DNA of 38,551 nt from Saccharothrix sp. ST-888. GTDB lineage: Bacteria > Actinomycetota > Actinomycetes > Streptomycetales > Streptomycetaceae. The stretch is taken from the NCBI RefSeq assembly GCF_000955975.1, contig NZ_JYJF01000069.1:1-38551 (forward strand), in the 5' to 3' direction. Below, piece after piece: positions 8,203-15,474 of the stretch. The stretch's first letter is position 1, and every line of letters begins with the position of its first letter. Position numbers and translations under genes: made by a program. Under the pieces are notes generated by a model, which was not told where the DNA came from, ran no database searches, and was given only the letters and a program-made list of their open reading frames with translations.

Positions 8203-9186
8203 ATGCGCAGAATCGCCGGTTTTCTGGTTGCCCTTCCCCTGGCGCTGCTCGCCGCCTGCAGCAGCGGGACCTCCTCCTCGCCGGGCGCCTCGCCGAGTGC
8301 CTCGGCCTCGGTGGCCGCGGTGCCGAGCCCGGTCGCCTCCGCCTCTCCGATGCCGACGGTGGCCGGGGACTTCGGGAGCAAGGCGACCATCACGATTCCG
8401 CCGGGCCAGCCGAGCGGGCAGTTCGTGGTGAGCACGCTGAGCGAGGGCGAGGGGGCGACGGTCGCCAAGGGCGACTGGGTGACGGTCAACTACACCGCGA
8501 AGGACTGGACCAAGGGGAAGGACGTCGGCAGCTCGTACGACGCCAACCAGAAGCCGCAGCTGTTCCAGGCCTCGAGCGGTCAGCTGGTCCCGGCCTTCGA
8601 CCAGGGGGTGATCGGCCGCAAGGTGGGCAGCCGGGTGCTGGTGGTGGCCCCTTCGGCGGCCGCGTTCGGCTCCCAGGGGAATTCGAGGCTCGGGGTGGAG
8701 GCCGGTGACACGGTGGTCTTCGTGCTGGACATCATGCAGGCCGTTCCGCAGGACGCCACCATCACCGGGGCGATCACCGAGCCGACGCCCAACATGCCGC
8801 AGGTCAAGGACAACGGCAAGGCCGCCCCGACGATCACCATTCCGGCCGGTCAGGCCCCGCCGACCGACCTGGAGAAGTCCGTGCTGGTCAAGGGCGACGG
8901 CAAGCAGGTGCAGGCCGGGCAGACCATCGTGGTGCAGTACACCGGGGTGCTGTGGAGCAACGGCCAGCAGTTCGACTCCTCCTGGAGCCACGGCGGCGCC
9001 CAGGCGCTGCAGGTGGGCACCGGAAGCCTGATCAAGGGCTGGGACCAGGGCCTGGTCGGCCAGACGGTGGGCAGCCGGGTGGAGCTGGTGGTGCCCCCGG
9101 CGCTCGGTTACGAGGACAAGCCGCAGACGGCGGTGCCGCCGAACTCGACGCTGGTCTTCGTGATCGACATCCTCGAGGCGGTCTAG
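8203..9186 (+). CDS. two-domain FKBP-type prolyl isomerase, lipoprotein
   Basis: Peptidyl-prolyl cis-trans isomerase predicted to act outside the membrane. The 327-residue protein has a lipoprotein signal (MRRIAGFLVALPLALLAAC, lipobox LAAC), a Ser/Ala/Pro-rich linker, then two FKBP domains (about 50-185 and 205-327). The C-terminal domain is canonical: VVQYTG, QFDSSW, LIKGWDQG with the active-site Trp, LGYEDK, and FVIDIL. In the N-terminal domain that Trp is Phe (LVPAFDQG) and the LGY Tyr is Phe (AAFG), so it is probably not catalytic. There is no ribosome site before the ATG at 8203. A TAGGCT -10-like element (8190-8195) lies so close that the mRNA may be leaderless. Paralogous to the next gene. 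Confidence 0.9.
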   Translation: MRRIAGFLVALPLALLAACSSGTSSSPGASPSASASVAAVPSPVASASPMPTVAGDFGSKATITIPPGQPSGQFVVSTLSEGEGATVAKGDWVTVNYTAKDWTKGKDVGSSYDANQKPQLFQASSGQLVPAFDQGVIGRKVGSRVLVVAPSAAAFGSQGNSRLGVEAGDTVVFVLDIMQAVPQDATITGAITEPTPNMPQVKDNGKAAPTITIPAGQAPPTDLEKSVLVKGDGKQVQAGQTIVVQYTGVLWSNGQQFDSSWSHGGAQALQVGTGSLIKGWDQGLVGQTVGSRVELVVPPALGYEDKPQTAVPPNSTLVFVIDILEAV

Positions 9187-9193
9187 CCGGCCG

Positions 9194-9230
9194 CGGCGGA
9201 CCCCGCCGCCCGCCGCGGCGGGGTCCGCCG
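9194..9230 (+). terminator. terminator after the FKBP lipoprotein gene
   Basis: Perfect 16-bp inverted repeat (9194-9209 with 9215-9230, 5-base loop) beginning 7 bases after the stop; the arms start CGGCGGACCCC. Among the strongest hairpins in the window. Confidence 0.88.
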
Positions 9231-9389
9231 GGTGTTCCTCGCGTAACCTCGATGGCCGTAGCCGCGGGACGGCCTGGGCGGGGAAACTGCCCGGCCTCAT
9301 CATCACCTGACATACTGCTGCCCTTTGGCATGTGGTATGAGTCGTCAGGCCCTGGTGAGGGGGCGGACCGCTGGGATGGACGGGGAGTC

Positions 9390-10697
9390 ATGACTGAGAA
9401 CACTTCGGGCCAGGGCAAGGGCACGGCGGGCGGCGGTGCGGTCGGTGACCCGGCCGCCTCGAGGCCCGGTGGCCCGCTGCCGGGCGACGGTGAGTCGATC
9501 GTGGTGCCGCCGTCGATCCTGAAGCAGCAGGCGGGCTGGGGGCAGGTCCCGGTGCAGCCCGTCGCGGGCGGCGAGGAGCGGGACGAGGAGACGCCGCAGG
9601 TGTTCGCCTCCAACGTGCGCAAGAAGGAGGTCGACGAGTCCGGGTACGACGAGAACCCGGGGTCGGCCGGCCGGCTCGGTGTGGTCCTCGGCACGGTGCT
9701 GGCGGTGCTGCTGGTCGGCAGTGGCGTGACGCTCTACCTGACCAACAAGTCGGACTCGGGCACCACCAAGCAGGCCGACCCCACGCCGACCTCGACCGCG
9801 CCGAGCGCGGATCCCGTCCCGCAGATCAAGGACACCGCCAAGGTGCTGCCGACGATCAGTGGCGACTTCGGCAAGAAGGCCGGCATCGAGGTGCCCAAGG
9901 AGGCCGCCGACGGCTCCTTCGTGGTCAAGCAGGTCTCCGAGGGCAGCGGTCCGAAGGTCGAGAAGGGCAACTGGGTCACGGTTGACTTCACCGCGAAGGA
10001 CTGGACCACCGGCAAGGACATCGAGGGCTCGTACGAGCGCGGCAAGCCGCAGCTCTACCAGGCCGGTACGGGCACCCTGATCCCGGCCCTGGACAGCGCG
10101 GTGGCCGGGCACAAGGTGGGCAGCCGGGTGCTGGTGGTGGCCCCGCCGGCCGCCGCGTTCGGCGCCCAGGGCAACAGCTCGATGGGGGTCGCCGGCACCG
10201 ACAACCTGGTCTTCGTGCTCGACATCCGGCAGGCGACCGCCCCGGACGCCACGCTCAGCGGTGACATGGCGGACCCGCCGGCCGGGATGCCCAAGGTGAA
10301 GGACAACGGCAAGAAGGCCGCCGACATCACCCCGGAGCCGGGCGTGGCGGACCCGACCGAGCTCAAGTCGGCGGTGCTGATCCAGGGCAAGGGCCGGAAG
10401 ATCGAGGCCGGTGAGAAGGTCGTGGTCCAGTACACCGGTGCGCTCTACAAGGACGGCAAGAAGTTCGACTCCTCGCTCGACCGGGGGCAGGCGTTCAGCT
10501 TCGTCACCGGTGGCGGCAACGTCATCGAGGGCTGGGACAAGGGCGTGGTCGGCCAGAACATCGGCAGCCGGATCGAACTGGTGGTGCCGGCCTCGCTCGG
10601 CTACAAGGACCAGGCCAAGGGGTCGATCCCGGCGAATTCGACACTTGTCTTCGTGATCGACATTCTGGATGCGGGTGTCGGCGTGGCCGACAGCTAG
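9390..10697 (+). CDS. two-domain FKBP-type prolyl isomerase, membrane-anchored
   Basis: Paralogue of the preceding lipoprotein, 435 residues. It has a cytoplasmic N-terminal region of about 95 residues, rich in Gly/Pro/Glu, one membrane segment (about 96-117, LGVVLGTVLAVLLVGSGVTLYL), and then two FKBP domains outside. The C-terminal domain keeps the catalytic set (VVQYTG, KFDSS, VIEGWDKG, LGYKDQ, FVIDIL). In the first domain Trp is replaced by Leu (LIPALDSA) and the LGY motif by AAFG, the same pattern as in the neighbour, which suggests duplication of an already two-domain gene. The ATG at 9390 is preceded by GGGGAG at only two bases spacing, so an upstream start (ATG 9330) is possible. Substrate unknown. 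Confidence 0.88.
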   Translation: MTENTSGQGKGTAGGGAVGDPAASRPGGPLPGDGESIVVPPSILKQQAGWGQVPVQPVAGGEERDEETPQVFASNVRKKEVDESGYDENPGSAGRLGVVLGTVLAVLLVGSGVTLYLTNKSDSGTTKQADPTPTSTAPSADPVPQIKDTAKVLPTISGDFGKKAGIEVPKEAADGSFVVKQVSEGSGPKVEKGNWVTVDFTAKDWTTGKDIEGSYERGKPQLYQAGTGTLIPALDSAVAGHKVGSRVLVVAPPAAAFGAQGNSSMGVAGTDNLVFVLDIRQATAPDATLSGDMADPPAGMPKVKDNGKKAADITPEPGVADPTELKSAVLIQGKGRKIEAGEKVVVQYTGALYKDGKKFDSSLDRGQAFSFVTGGGNVIEGWDKGVVGQNIGSRIELVVPASLGYKDQAKGSIPANSTLVFVIDILDAGVGVADS

Positions 10698-10764
10698 CCG
10701 AGAATGGTCCGGTGACCGACGCGGGGCGACCCGCCGTCGGCCCTGACCGGAGTGGGCGGTGGGT

Positions 10765-10788
10765 GCCCGTACGGTTCTTCGTACGGGC
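10765..10788 (+). terminator. hairpin between FKBP genes
   Basis: Perfect 9-bp inverted repeat GCCCGTACG (10765-10773) and CGTACGGGC (10780-10788) with loop GTTCTT. It lies 67 bases after the membrane FKBP stop and 45 before the next start. It could be a terminator or a 5' leader structure of the next gene. Confidence 0.5.
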
Positions 10789-10833
10789 GTCTGCCGCTCC
10801 GTCGTGTGTACCAGCGAACGAGAAGAGTCAGTT

Positions 10834-11205
10834 GTGAGCATCACCAAGCCGGAGATCGACTTCCCGGGCGGCGACGCGCCGAAGGAACTGCAGATCCGCG
10901 ACATCAAGGTCGGCGAGGGCGCCGAGGCCAAGGCCGGTGCCATGGTCGAGGTCCACTACGTCGGTGTCACCTTCGAGACCGGTGAGGAGTTCGACGCCTC
11001 GTGGAACCGGAACCAGTCGTTCCGCTTCCCGCTGGGTGCCGGCCGTGTCATCAAGGGCTGGGACCAGGGCGTCCAGGGCATGAAGGTCGGCGGCCGCCGC
11101 GAGCTGATCATCCCGGCCCACCTGGCCTACGGCAACCAGTCGCCGAGCCCGCTCATCCCGGCGGGCTCGACCCTGATCTTCGTCGTCGACCTGCTCGGCG
11201 TCTGA
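10834..11205 (+). CDS. single-domain FKBP-type prolyl isomerase, cytosolic
   Basis: 123-residue soluble FKBP with all canonical active-site segments: VEVHYVG, EEFDASW, FRFPLGAG, VIKGWDQG with the Trp, LAYGNQ, and LIFVVDLLGV at the C-terminus. No signal peptide or anchor, so cytoplasmic. It begins MSITKPEIDFPGGDAP, typical of the streptomycete proteins found next to the proteasome genes. The GTG at 10834 has AGAAGAG (10821-10827) six bases upstream; the open frame extends to 10759 but lacks family similarity there. Followed by a strong terminator. Confidence 0.93.
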   Translation: MSITKPEIDFPGGDAPKELQIRDIKVGEGAEAKAGAMVEVHYVGVTFETGEEFDASWNRNQSFRFPLGAGRVIKGWDQGVQGMKVGGRRELIIPAHLAYGNQSPSPLIPAGSTLIFVVDLLGV

Positions 11206-11213
11206 TCAGCTGA

Positions 11214-11252
11214 CTCAGGGCCGTACTCCGCCTCGCGGGGTGCGGCCCTGAG
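11214..11252 (+). terminator. terminator after the cytosolic FKBP gene
   Basis: 18-bp stem with two G-U pairs (11214-11231 with 11235-11252) and a 3-base loop, 8 bases after the stop. The outer ten pairs, CTCAGGGCCG with CGGCCCTGAG, are perfect. Confidence 0.85.
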
Positions 11253-11367
11253 CCGTACCGCGCCCCGGTTCACGCTCCGGCTTTTGCAGCGCGTGCCCGG
11301 ACCGGTACGGTCGGGTCGCCCGAGCATGAATGTCCGCAGTGTGAATGTCCCCCAGGAAGGGTCCGCG

Positions 11368-12372
11368 ATGGCGATCGCCAAGGCAGAGCGGCTGATGAAC
11401 CTCGCCCTGTGCCTGATGAACACCAGACGTCCGCTCTCCAAGAAGGAGCTGCGGGAGTCCATCGAGGCCTACCGTGAAGCCTGGCAGCAGGGCAGCGAGG
11501 ACGCCTTCAACCGGATGTTCGAGCGGGACAAGGACGACCTGCGCGAACTCGGCCTGGTCATCGACGTCGACGAGAACGCCCTGGACGGCGAGATCGGCTA
11601 CCTCGCCCGCCGCGACCGCAACCGGCTGCCCGAGATCGCCCTGGACGCCGAGGAAGCCGCCGCCCTGTCGGTGGCCGCCCGGGTCTGGCAGCAGGCCAAG
11701 ATGTCCGGCGCCGCCAGCGGTGCCCTGCAGAAGCTCCGCGCGGCCGGGGTGCCCTTCAGCGAGGACACCGAGCCCGGCGCACTGCAGCCGCGCATCCCGG
11801 CCCGGGAGGCCGCCTTCGAACCGCTGCTGGTCGCCGCCCGCGACCGCCGGCCGGTCGGCTTCGAGTACCGCAAGGCCGGCGCGGCCACCGCCGAACCGCG
11901 TTCGGTCGAGCCGTGGGCACTGGAGTGCTGGCGCGGCCACTGGTACCTGGCCGGCTGGGACCGCGACCGCCAGGACGCCCGGGTGTTCCGGCTCAGCCGG
12001 ATCACCGGCAAGGTCCGCTCCCGGGCGGGCTCCTTCACCGGCGCCGTCCCCGAGCACGTGGACGTCCGTGCCGTGGTCGCCTCCTTCGCCGGCGAGGGCG
12101 CCACCGCCACCGCCACCGTCCGGCTGCGCAGGGGAGCGGGCTTCCCGCTGCGCACCAAGGCGCTGAGCACCCGCCAGGTGGACGGCGACTGGGACGAGCT
12201 GGAGATCCCGTACGGCAACGGCCTCGGCGCCGACCTCGCCGAGTTCGGGCCCGACCTCCTCGTGCTCGGACCCGAGGAACTGCGGGTGGATGTCATCGAC
12301 CGGCTGCGTGCCGTGGCCGGTCTCAAGGGTGCCGATTCCGATGGCCTCGACGAGGCGGGAGCAGCCGTATGA
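11368..12372 (+). CDS. pafB: WYL-domain transcriptional regulator PafB
   Basis: Half of the PafBC heterodimer, which in mycobacteria activates the RecA-independent DNA-damage response. 334 residues: N-terminal winged helix (about 1-75, AERLMNLALCLM then SKKELRESI), central WYL domain (about 155-225; the WYL-position residues lie in GHWYLAGWD), and a C-terminal WCX extension. The ATG at 11368 is preceded by AGGAAGGG with six bases spacing. Stop and the pafC start overlap as ATGA, so translation is coupled. Despite the name, linkage to Pup ligase is positional, not enzymatic. Confidence 0.94.
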   Translation: MAIAKAERLMNLALCLMNTRRPLSKKELRESIEAYREAWQQGSEDAFNRMFERDKDDLRELGLVIDVDENALDGEIGYLARRDRNRLPEIALDAEEAAALSVAARVWQQAKMSGAASGALQKLRAAGVPFSEDTEPGALQPRIPAREAAFEPLLVAARDRRPVGFEYRKAGAATAEPRSVEPWALECWRGHWYLAGWDRDRQDARVFRLSRITGKVRSRAGSFTGAVPEHVDVRAVVASFAGEGATATATVRLRRGAGFPLRTKALSTRQVDGDWDELEIPYGNGLGADLAEFGPDLLVLGPEELRVDVIDRLRAVAGLKGADSDGLDEAGAAV

Positions 12373-13325
12373 GCAACGCGATCGACCAGACCCGGCGGAT
12401 GCTCTCGCTGGTCACCTACCTGCGCGAACGTCCCGGCGCCGAGGTGGCCGAGGTGGCCCGGGCGTTCGGGATCACCGAGCGGGAGCTGATCAACGACCTC
12501 AACGTGCTGCCGATGTGCGGCACCAGCTTCCGCGGCGGTGACCTGCTCGACATCGACACCGACGGCGAGCGGATCTGGTGGCACAACGTCGACGACGTCG
12601 CCCAGCCGCTGCGGCTGGCCGCGGACGAGGCGACCGCGCTGCTGGTCGCCGCCCGCGCGGTGGCCGGGCTGCCCGGACTGCGCGAGCGGGACCGGCAGGC
12701 CCTCACCCGGGCCGTCGCCAAGATCGAGGACGCGGCCGGCGAGAGCGCCGAGTCCAGCGCCCGGGTCGGGGTCACCTTCGAGGCCGAGGGCCAGGTCTTC
12801 GCCGACATCGACCGGGCGCTCAGCGAGCGCCGGCTGATCTGGCTGCGCTACTGGTCGCACGGCCGCGGCGGGATGACCGAGCGCGAGGTCGACCCGATCC
12901 GGCTGGTCACCGAGGGCCACACCTACCTGGAAGGCTGGTGCCGCACCTCCGAGGACCGGCGGGTCTTCCGCCTCGACCGGATCGCCGAGATCAAGATCCT
13001 GGACGAGCCCGCGGACCCGCCCCGGCTGGAGCCGCGCGACCTGTCCGCCGGACTGGTCAACCCCGCCGCCGACGACCCCGAGGTGGTGGTCGAGGTCGGC
13101 CCCGGCGGCCGCTGGGTCGCCGAGTACTACACCCACGACGCGGCCGAGGAACTGCCCGACGGCGGGCTGCGGATCACCCTGCGCAGCGCCGACCCCGCCG
13201 GGCTGCGCCCGCTGGCCCTGCGACTCGGCCGCGAGGGCCGGATCGTCTCGCCGCCGCAGCTGGCCGATCAGGCCAGGGACGCCGCGCTGGCCGCGCTGGA
13301 GCTCTACCGGGAGGGGCAGGTCTGA
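12369..13325 (+). CDS. pafC: WYL-domain transcriptional regulator PafC
   Basis: Partner of PafB, 318 residues with the same winged helix (SNAIDQTRRMLSLVTYL, then VARAFGITERELINDL), WYL and WCX domains. The WYL core shows RLIWLRYWSHGR, then HTYLEGWCRT, where the Trp-Tyr-Leu motif is changed to TYLEGW. The WYL domain is thought to sense single-stranded nucleic acid. The ATG overlaps the pafB stop. A small zinc-ribbon gene starts three bases after its stop and probably belongs to the same transcript. Confidence 0.93.
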   Translation: MSNAIDQTRRMLSLVTYLRERPGAEVAEVARAFGITERELINDLNVLPMCGTSFRGGDLLDIDTDGERIWWHNVDDVAQPLRLAADEATALLVAARAVAGLPGLRERDRQALTRAVAKIEDAAGESAESSARVGVTFEAEGQVFADIDRALSERRLIWLRYWSHGRGGMTEREVDPIRLVTEGHTYLEGWCRTSEDRRVFRLDRIAEIKILDEPADPPRLEPRDLSAGLVNPAADDPEVVVEVGPGGRWVAEYYTHDAAEELPDGGLRITLRSADPAGLRPLALRLGREGRIVSPPQLADQARDAALAALELYREGQV

Positions 13326-13328
13326 GCG

Positions 13329-13562
13329 GTGGGGGATGCCGGCACCAGGTTCAAGGTCTACTGCTCGCACTGCCGGGAGAAGGTGGAGCTTCCGGCGGCG
13401 GCGTTCCGGCTGGCGCTCGGCGCCAGCAAGGAGCGCACCTTCTACGCCTTCACCTGCCCCGAGTGCGGGGTCGCGGTACGCAAGCCCGCGGGGGAGAAGA
13501 TCGTCGCGGCGCTGACCGGCGCCGGGGTGAGCACCATGCGGCTGCTCCCGGTGGAGGGCTGA
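13329..13562 (+). CDS. small zinc-ribbon protein of unknown function
   Basis: 77 residues. Two CxxC pairs, YCSHC near the N-terminus and FTCPECG about 35 residues later, make a probable four-Cys zinc ribbon; the rest is Ala-rich and basic. The GTG at 13329 is three bases after pafC, so it is likely translated from the same mRNA. I do not know a function; the arrangement suggests a small nucleic-acid or protein-binding module associated with the PafBC operon. Confidence 0.75.
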   Translation: MGDAGTRFKVYCSHCREKVELPAAAFRLALGASKERTFYAFTCPECGVAVRKPAGEKIVAALTGAGVSTMRLLPVEG

Positions 13563-13584
13563 GGCTCCGGTGAGCGGAGCCGCC

Positions 13585-13624
13585 CGGCCGCGCGGCTCCC
13601 CCACCCCGGGGTGCCGCGCGGCCG
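13585..13624 (+). terminator. terminator after the pafBC operon
   Basis: Perfect 12-bp inverted repeat CGGCCGCGCGGC (13585-13596) and GCCGCGCGGCCG (13613-13624), 16-base loop. A smaller 7-bp hairpin (13563-13581) precedes it directly after the stop. Confidence 0.75.
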
Positions 13625-13654
13625 GTCGGGTCCGAGCGGGTAGAGTCGACCGCC

Positions 13655-13882
13655 GTGTCATGGACCATCGTTGCCGCCGTTCTGCTGGCCACCGCCGGCC
13701 TGCTCGTCCTCGGGGTGCTCGCCTGTCGGCTCTGGCTGGACGTACGGGCGCTCGCACGTGAGGTGGACACCGCTTCGCGGGCGCTGGCCGCGGCGGCGAC
13801 CGAGCTCGCCGGAGAACCGCTCCGGATGCCCGAAGCCATGACGCAGCCCGCCGACCGGCAGCCCGTCGGCCGGCAGTCCTAG
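13655..13882 (+). CDS. small single-pass membrane protein of unknown function
   Basis: 75 residues. One membrane helix at about 4-25 (TIVAAVLLATAGLLVLGVLAC), followed by an amphipathic helix (RLWLDVRALAREVDTASRAL) and a polar tail. No family recognised. A TAGAGT -10 element (13641-13646) lies nine bases before the GTG and there is no ribosome site, so the mRNA is probably leaderless. It precedes tatA by about 150 bases; a role near the Tat translocon is only a positional guess. Confidence 0.6.
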   Translation: MSWTIVAAVLLATAGLLVLGVLACRLWLDVRALAREVDTASRALAAAATELAGEPLRMPEAMTQPADRQPVGRQS

Positions 13883-14031
13883 GGCCGGGCCGGAGCGGAC
13901 GGCGGTCCGCGCGGCTGGTCTGGACCTCGGGTGGCGCCGGAGAGGTGACGGGGTTTGTCCCGGTGACACGTCCAGGGGCTACCATCGCCCGGAGTGGGGG
14001 AGTGCTGCCCCTGCGGGAGAGGTGGTCGCAC

Positions 14032-14295
14032 ATGAGGATCTCACCGGTCGCGTTCCTGCTGCTCGTGGTCTTCGCCGTCGCGCTCTTCGGCGGCAAGCGG
14101 CTGCCCGATCTCGCGCGGGCGCTGGGCAGGTCGCTGCGGATCCTGAAGAGCGAGACCAAGGCGATGCGCGAGGACCCGTCGGCCGCGCCCGCCGCGCAGC
14201 CGGCCGTGGAGGCGCCCAGGACGATCAAGGCCGCGCCGGGCGACTCCGGGAGCTCCAGGCCGGTCTCCGGGCAGGGCCCGGCCCAGCAGGACTGA
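14032..14295 (+). CDS. tatA: Sec-independent translocase subunit TatA
   Basis: Pore-forming component of the Tat pathway, which exports folded proteins. 87 residues: N-terminal membrane helix (about 6-20, VAFLLLVVFAVALFG), the conserved FGGKRLPDLARALGRSLR hinge and amphipathic helix, then a Pro/Ala/Ser-rich polar tail. The Gly after Phe and the LPDLAR motif identify TatA/E rather than TatB. The ATG at 14032 is preceded by GGGAGAGG. A possible promoter is TTGTCC at 13955-13960 and TACCAT at 13980-13985, 19 bases apart. tatC follows after 69 bases; tatB is not in the window. Confidence 0.94.
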   Translation: MRISPVAFLLLVVFAVALFGGKRLPDLARALGRSLRILKSETKAMREDPSAAPAAQPAVEAPRTIKAAPGDSGSSRPVSGQGPAQQD

Positions 14296-14319
14296 GCAGA
14301 CGGCACACTTACTAATCGG

Positions 14320-14339
14320 AGCCCGTCGCCCGGCGGGCT
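14320..14339 (+). terminator. weak hairpin between tatA and tatC
   Basis: 6-bp inverted repeat AGCCCG (14320-14325) and CGGGCT (14334-14339) followed by TCGTC. Too weak for full termination; it may lower tatC expression relative to tatA. Confidence 0.3.
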
Positions 14340-14364
14340 TCGTCGCACGAGTTGAGGACCGGGG

Positions 14365-15312
14365 TTGAGCAAGTCTTCGAAACCGACCAAGGACCCCGAG
14401 GGCCGGATGGCCCTCGCCGACCATCTCCGTGAACTGCGGAACCGGGTGGTCAAGTCGGCCCTGGCCATCGTGCTGTTCACGATCATCGCGGCGATCTACC
14501 ACCGGCAGCTCGAGTCGTTCCTGATGCAGCCGCTGCCGAAGTGCAACACCCCGGAGGAGGCCGCGCACTTCCACGGCAAGTGCGCCCAGGTCTCCACCAT
14601 CGGCCTGACCACGCCCTTCACCCTGACCCTGAAGGTGGCGCTCACCGCCGGTGTGGTCGCCGCCGTCCCGGTCTGGCTGTACCAGCTGTGGGCCTTCGTG
14701 GCACCCGGGCTGCACCGGCACGAACGCCGATACGCGGTCGGCATCATCGTCGGCGGGGCCCCGCTCTTCCTGGCCGGTGTGGCCGTCGCCTACCTGCTGC
14801 TGCCGACCACAGTGCAGGTACTGATCTCGTTCAGTCCCAACGGCACCACCCCGATCCTGCCGCCGGAGAACTACTTCGACATCGCCACCCGGATGGTGCT
14901 GGTCTTCGGCCTCGCCTTCGAGTTCCCGCTGCTGCTGGTGATGCTCAACTTCGGCGGCGTGGTCTCCGGCAAGCGGCTGCTCGGCTGGTGGCGCGGCATG
15001 GTGATGGGCATCACCGTCTTCGCCGCCTTCGCCACCCCCAGCGCCGACCCGGTCAGCATGCTCGTACTGGCCGCGCCGATCTGGGCGCTGTACTTCCTCG
15101 CGGTGGGCATCGCGCTGTTCAACGACCGCCGCCGGGCCCGCCGCAACCCCGACGCCGGCCTGGACGACGACGAGGCCTCGCACGTGGACCTCTCGGTCGA
15201 CGAGGTCGACGCCGCCGAGTCGGTCACCGCCTCGGCCGCACCCGCCGCTCCCGCGCCCGTCCCCGGCGCCCGCCAGGGTGAGGGCCAGGGGCAGATGGAC
15301 GACATCACCTGA
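14365..15312 (+). CDS. tatC: Sec-independent translocase subunit TatC
   Basis: Multispanning receptor that binds twin-arginine signal peptides. 315 residues with six membrane helices. Family landmarks are DHLRELRNRVVKSALA near the N-terminus, LYQLWAFVAPGLHRHERRY, FGLAFEFPLLLVML, and FAAFATPSADPVSMLVLAAP. The C-terminal 50 residues form an acidic and Ala/Pro-rich tail. The TTG at 14365 is chosen because GAGGA (14354-14358) sits six bases upstream and homologues begin about 15 residues before the HLREL motif; ATG 14407 is the alternative. Operon with tatA, followed by a perfect palindromic terminator. Confidence 0.95.
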   Translation: MSKSSKPTKDPEGRMALADHLRELRNRVVKSALAIVLFTIIAAIYHRQLESFLMQPLPKCNTPEEAAHFHGKCAQVSTIGLTTPFTLTLKVALTAGVVAAVPVWLYQLWAFVAPGLHRHERRYAVGIIVGGAPLFLAGVAVAYLLLPTTVQVLISFSPNGTTPILPPENYFDIATRMVLVFGLAFEFPLLLVMLNFGGVVSGKRLLGWWRGMVMGITVFAAFATPSADPVSMLVLAAPIWALYFLAVGIALFNDRRRARRNPDAGLDDDEASHVDLSVDEVDAAESVTASAAPAAPAPVPGARQGEGQGQMDDIT

Positions 15313-15331
15313 TCCCGGCCCGGCCCGGATC

Positions 15332-15369
15332 GAGGCCCCGGACCGCCGACGTCGGCGGTCCGGGGCCTC
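15332..15369 (+). terminator. 38-bp perfect palindrome, terminator after tatC
   Basis: Two 19-base arms (15332-15350 and 15351-15369) are perfect reverse complements with no spacer, starting GAGGCCCCGG and ending CCGGGGCCTC, followed by CGTGTTTCC. It lies 19 bases after the tatC stop. Confidence 0.8.
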
Positions 15370-15439
15370 CGTGTTTCCTGCCGTGGGTGACCCGCCCCGG
15401 GGCTGCGTCCGGTTCGCGGCCTGTTGTTTTTGCGTACCC

Positions 15440-15474
15440 TTGGCAAGGCATAAGCCATGTGACATATTACTGAG
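15440..15474 (+). promoter_or_regulatory. promoter and predicted GntR operator of the dehydrogenase operon
   Basis: TTGGCA (15440-15445) and CATATT (15463-15468) are 17 bases apart. The AT-rich element GTGACATATTAC (15459-15470) covers the -10 and resembles elements at the other hydroxyproline and peptide promoters. The GTG start at 15475 coincides with the expected +1 and no ribosome site is seen, so the transcript is probably leaderless. Confidence 0.6.

Noticed and set aside
6487..9306. Very long minus-strand frame opposite pafA and the FKBP gene
   Set aside because: It crosses two real genes and their terminator; composition is Arg/His/Gly/Asp-rich without domains, typical of shadow frames in high-GC DNA.
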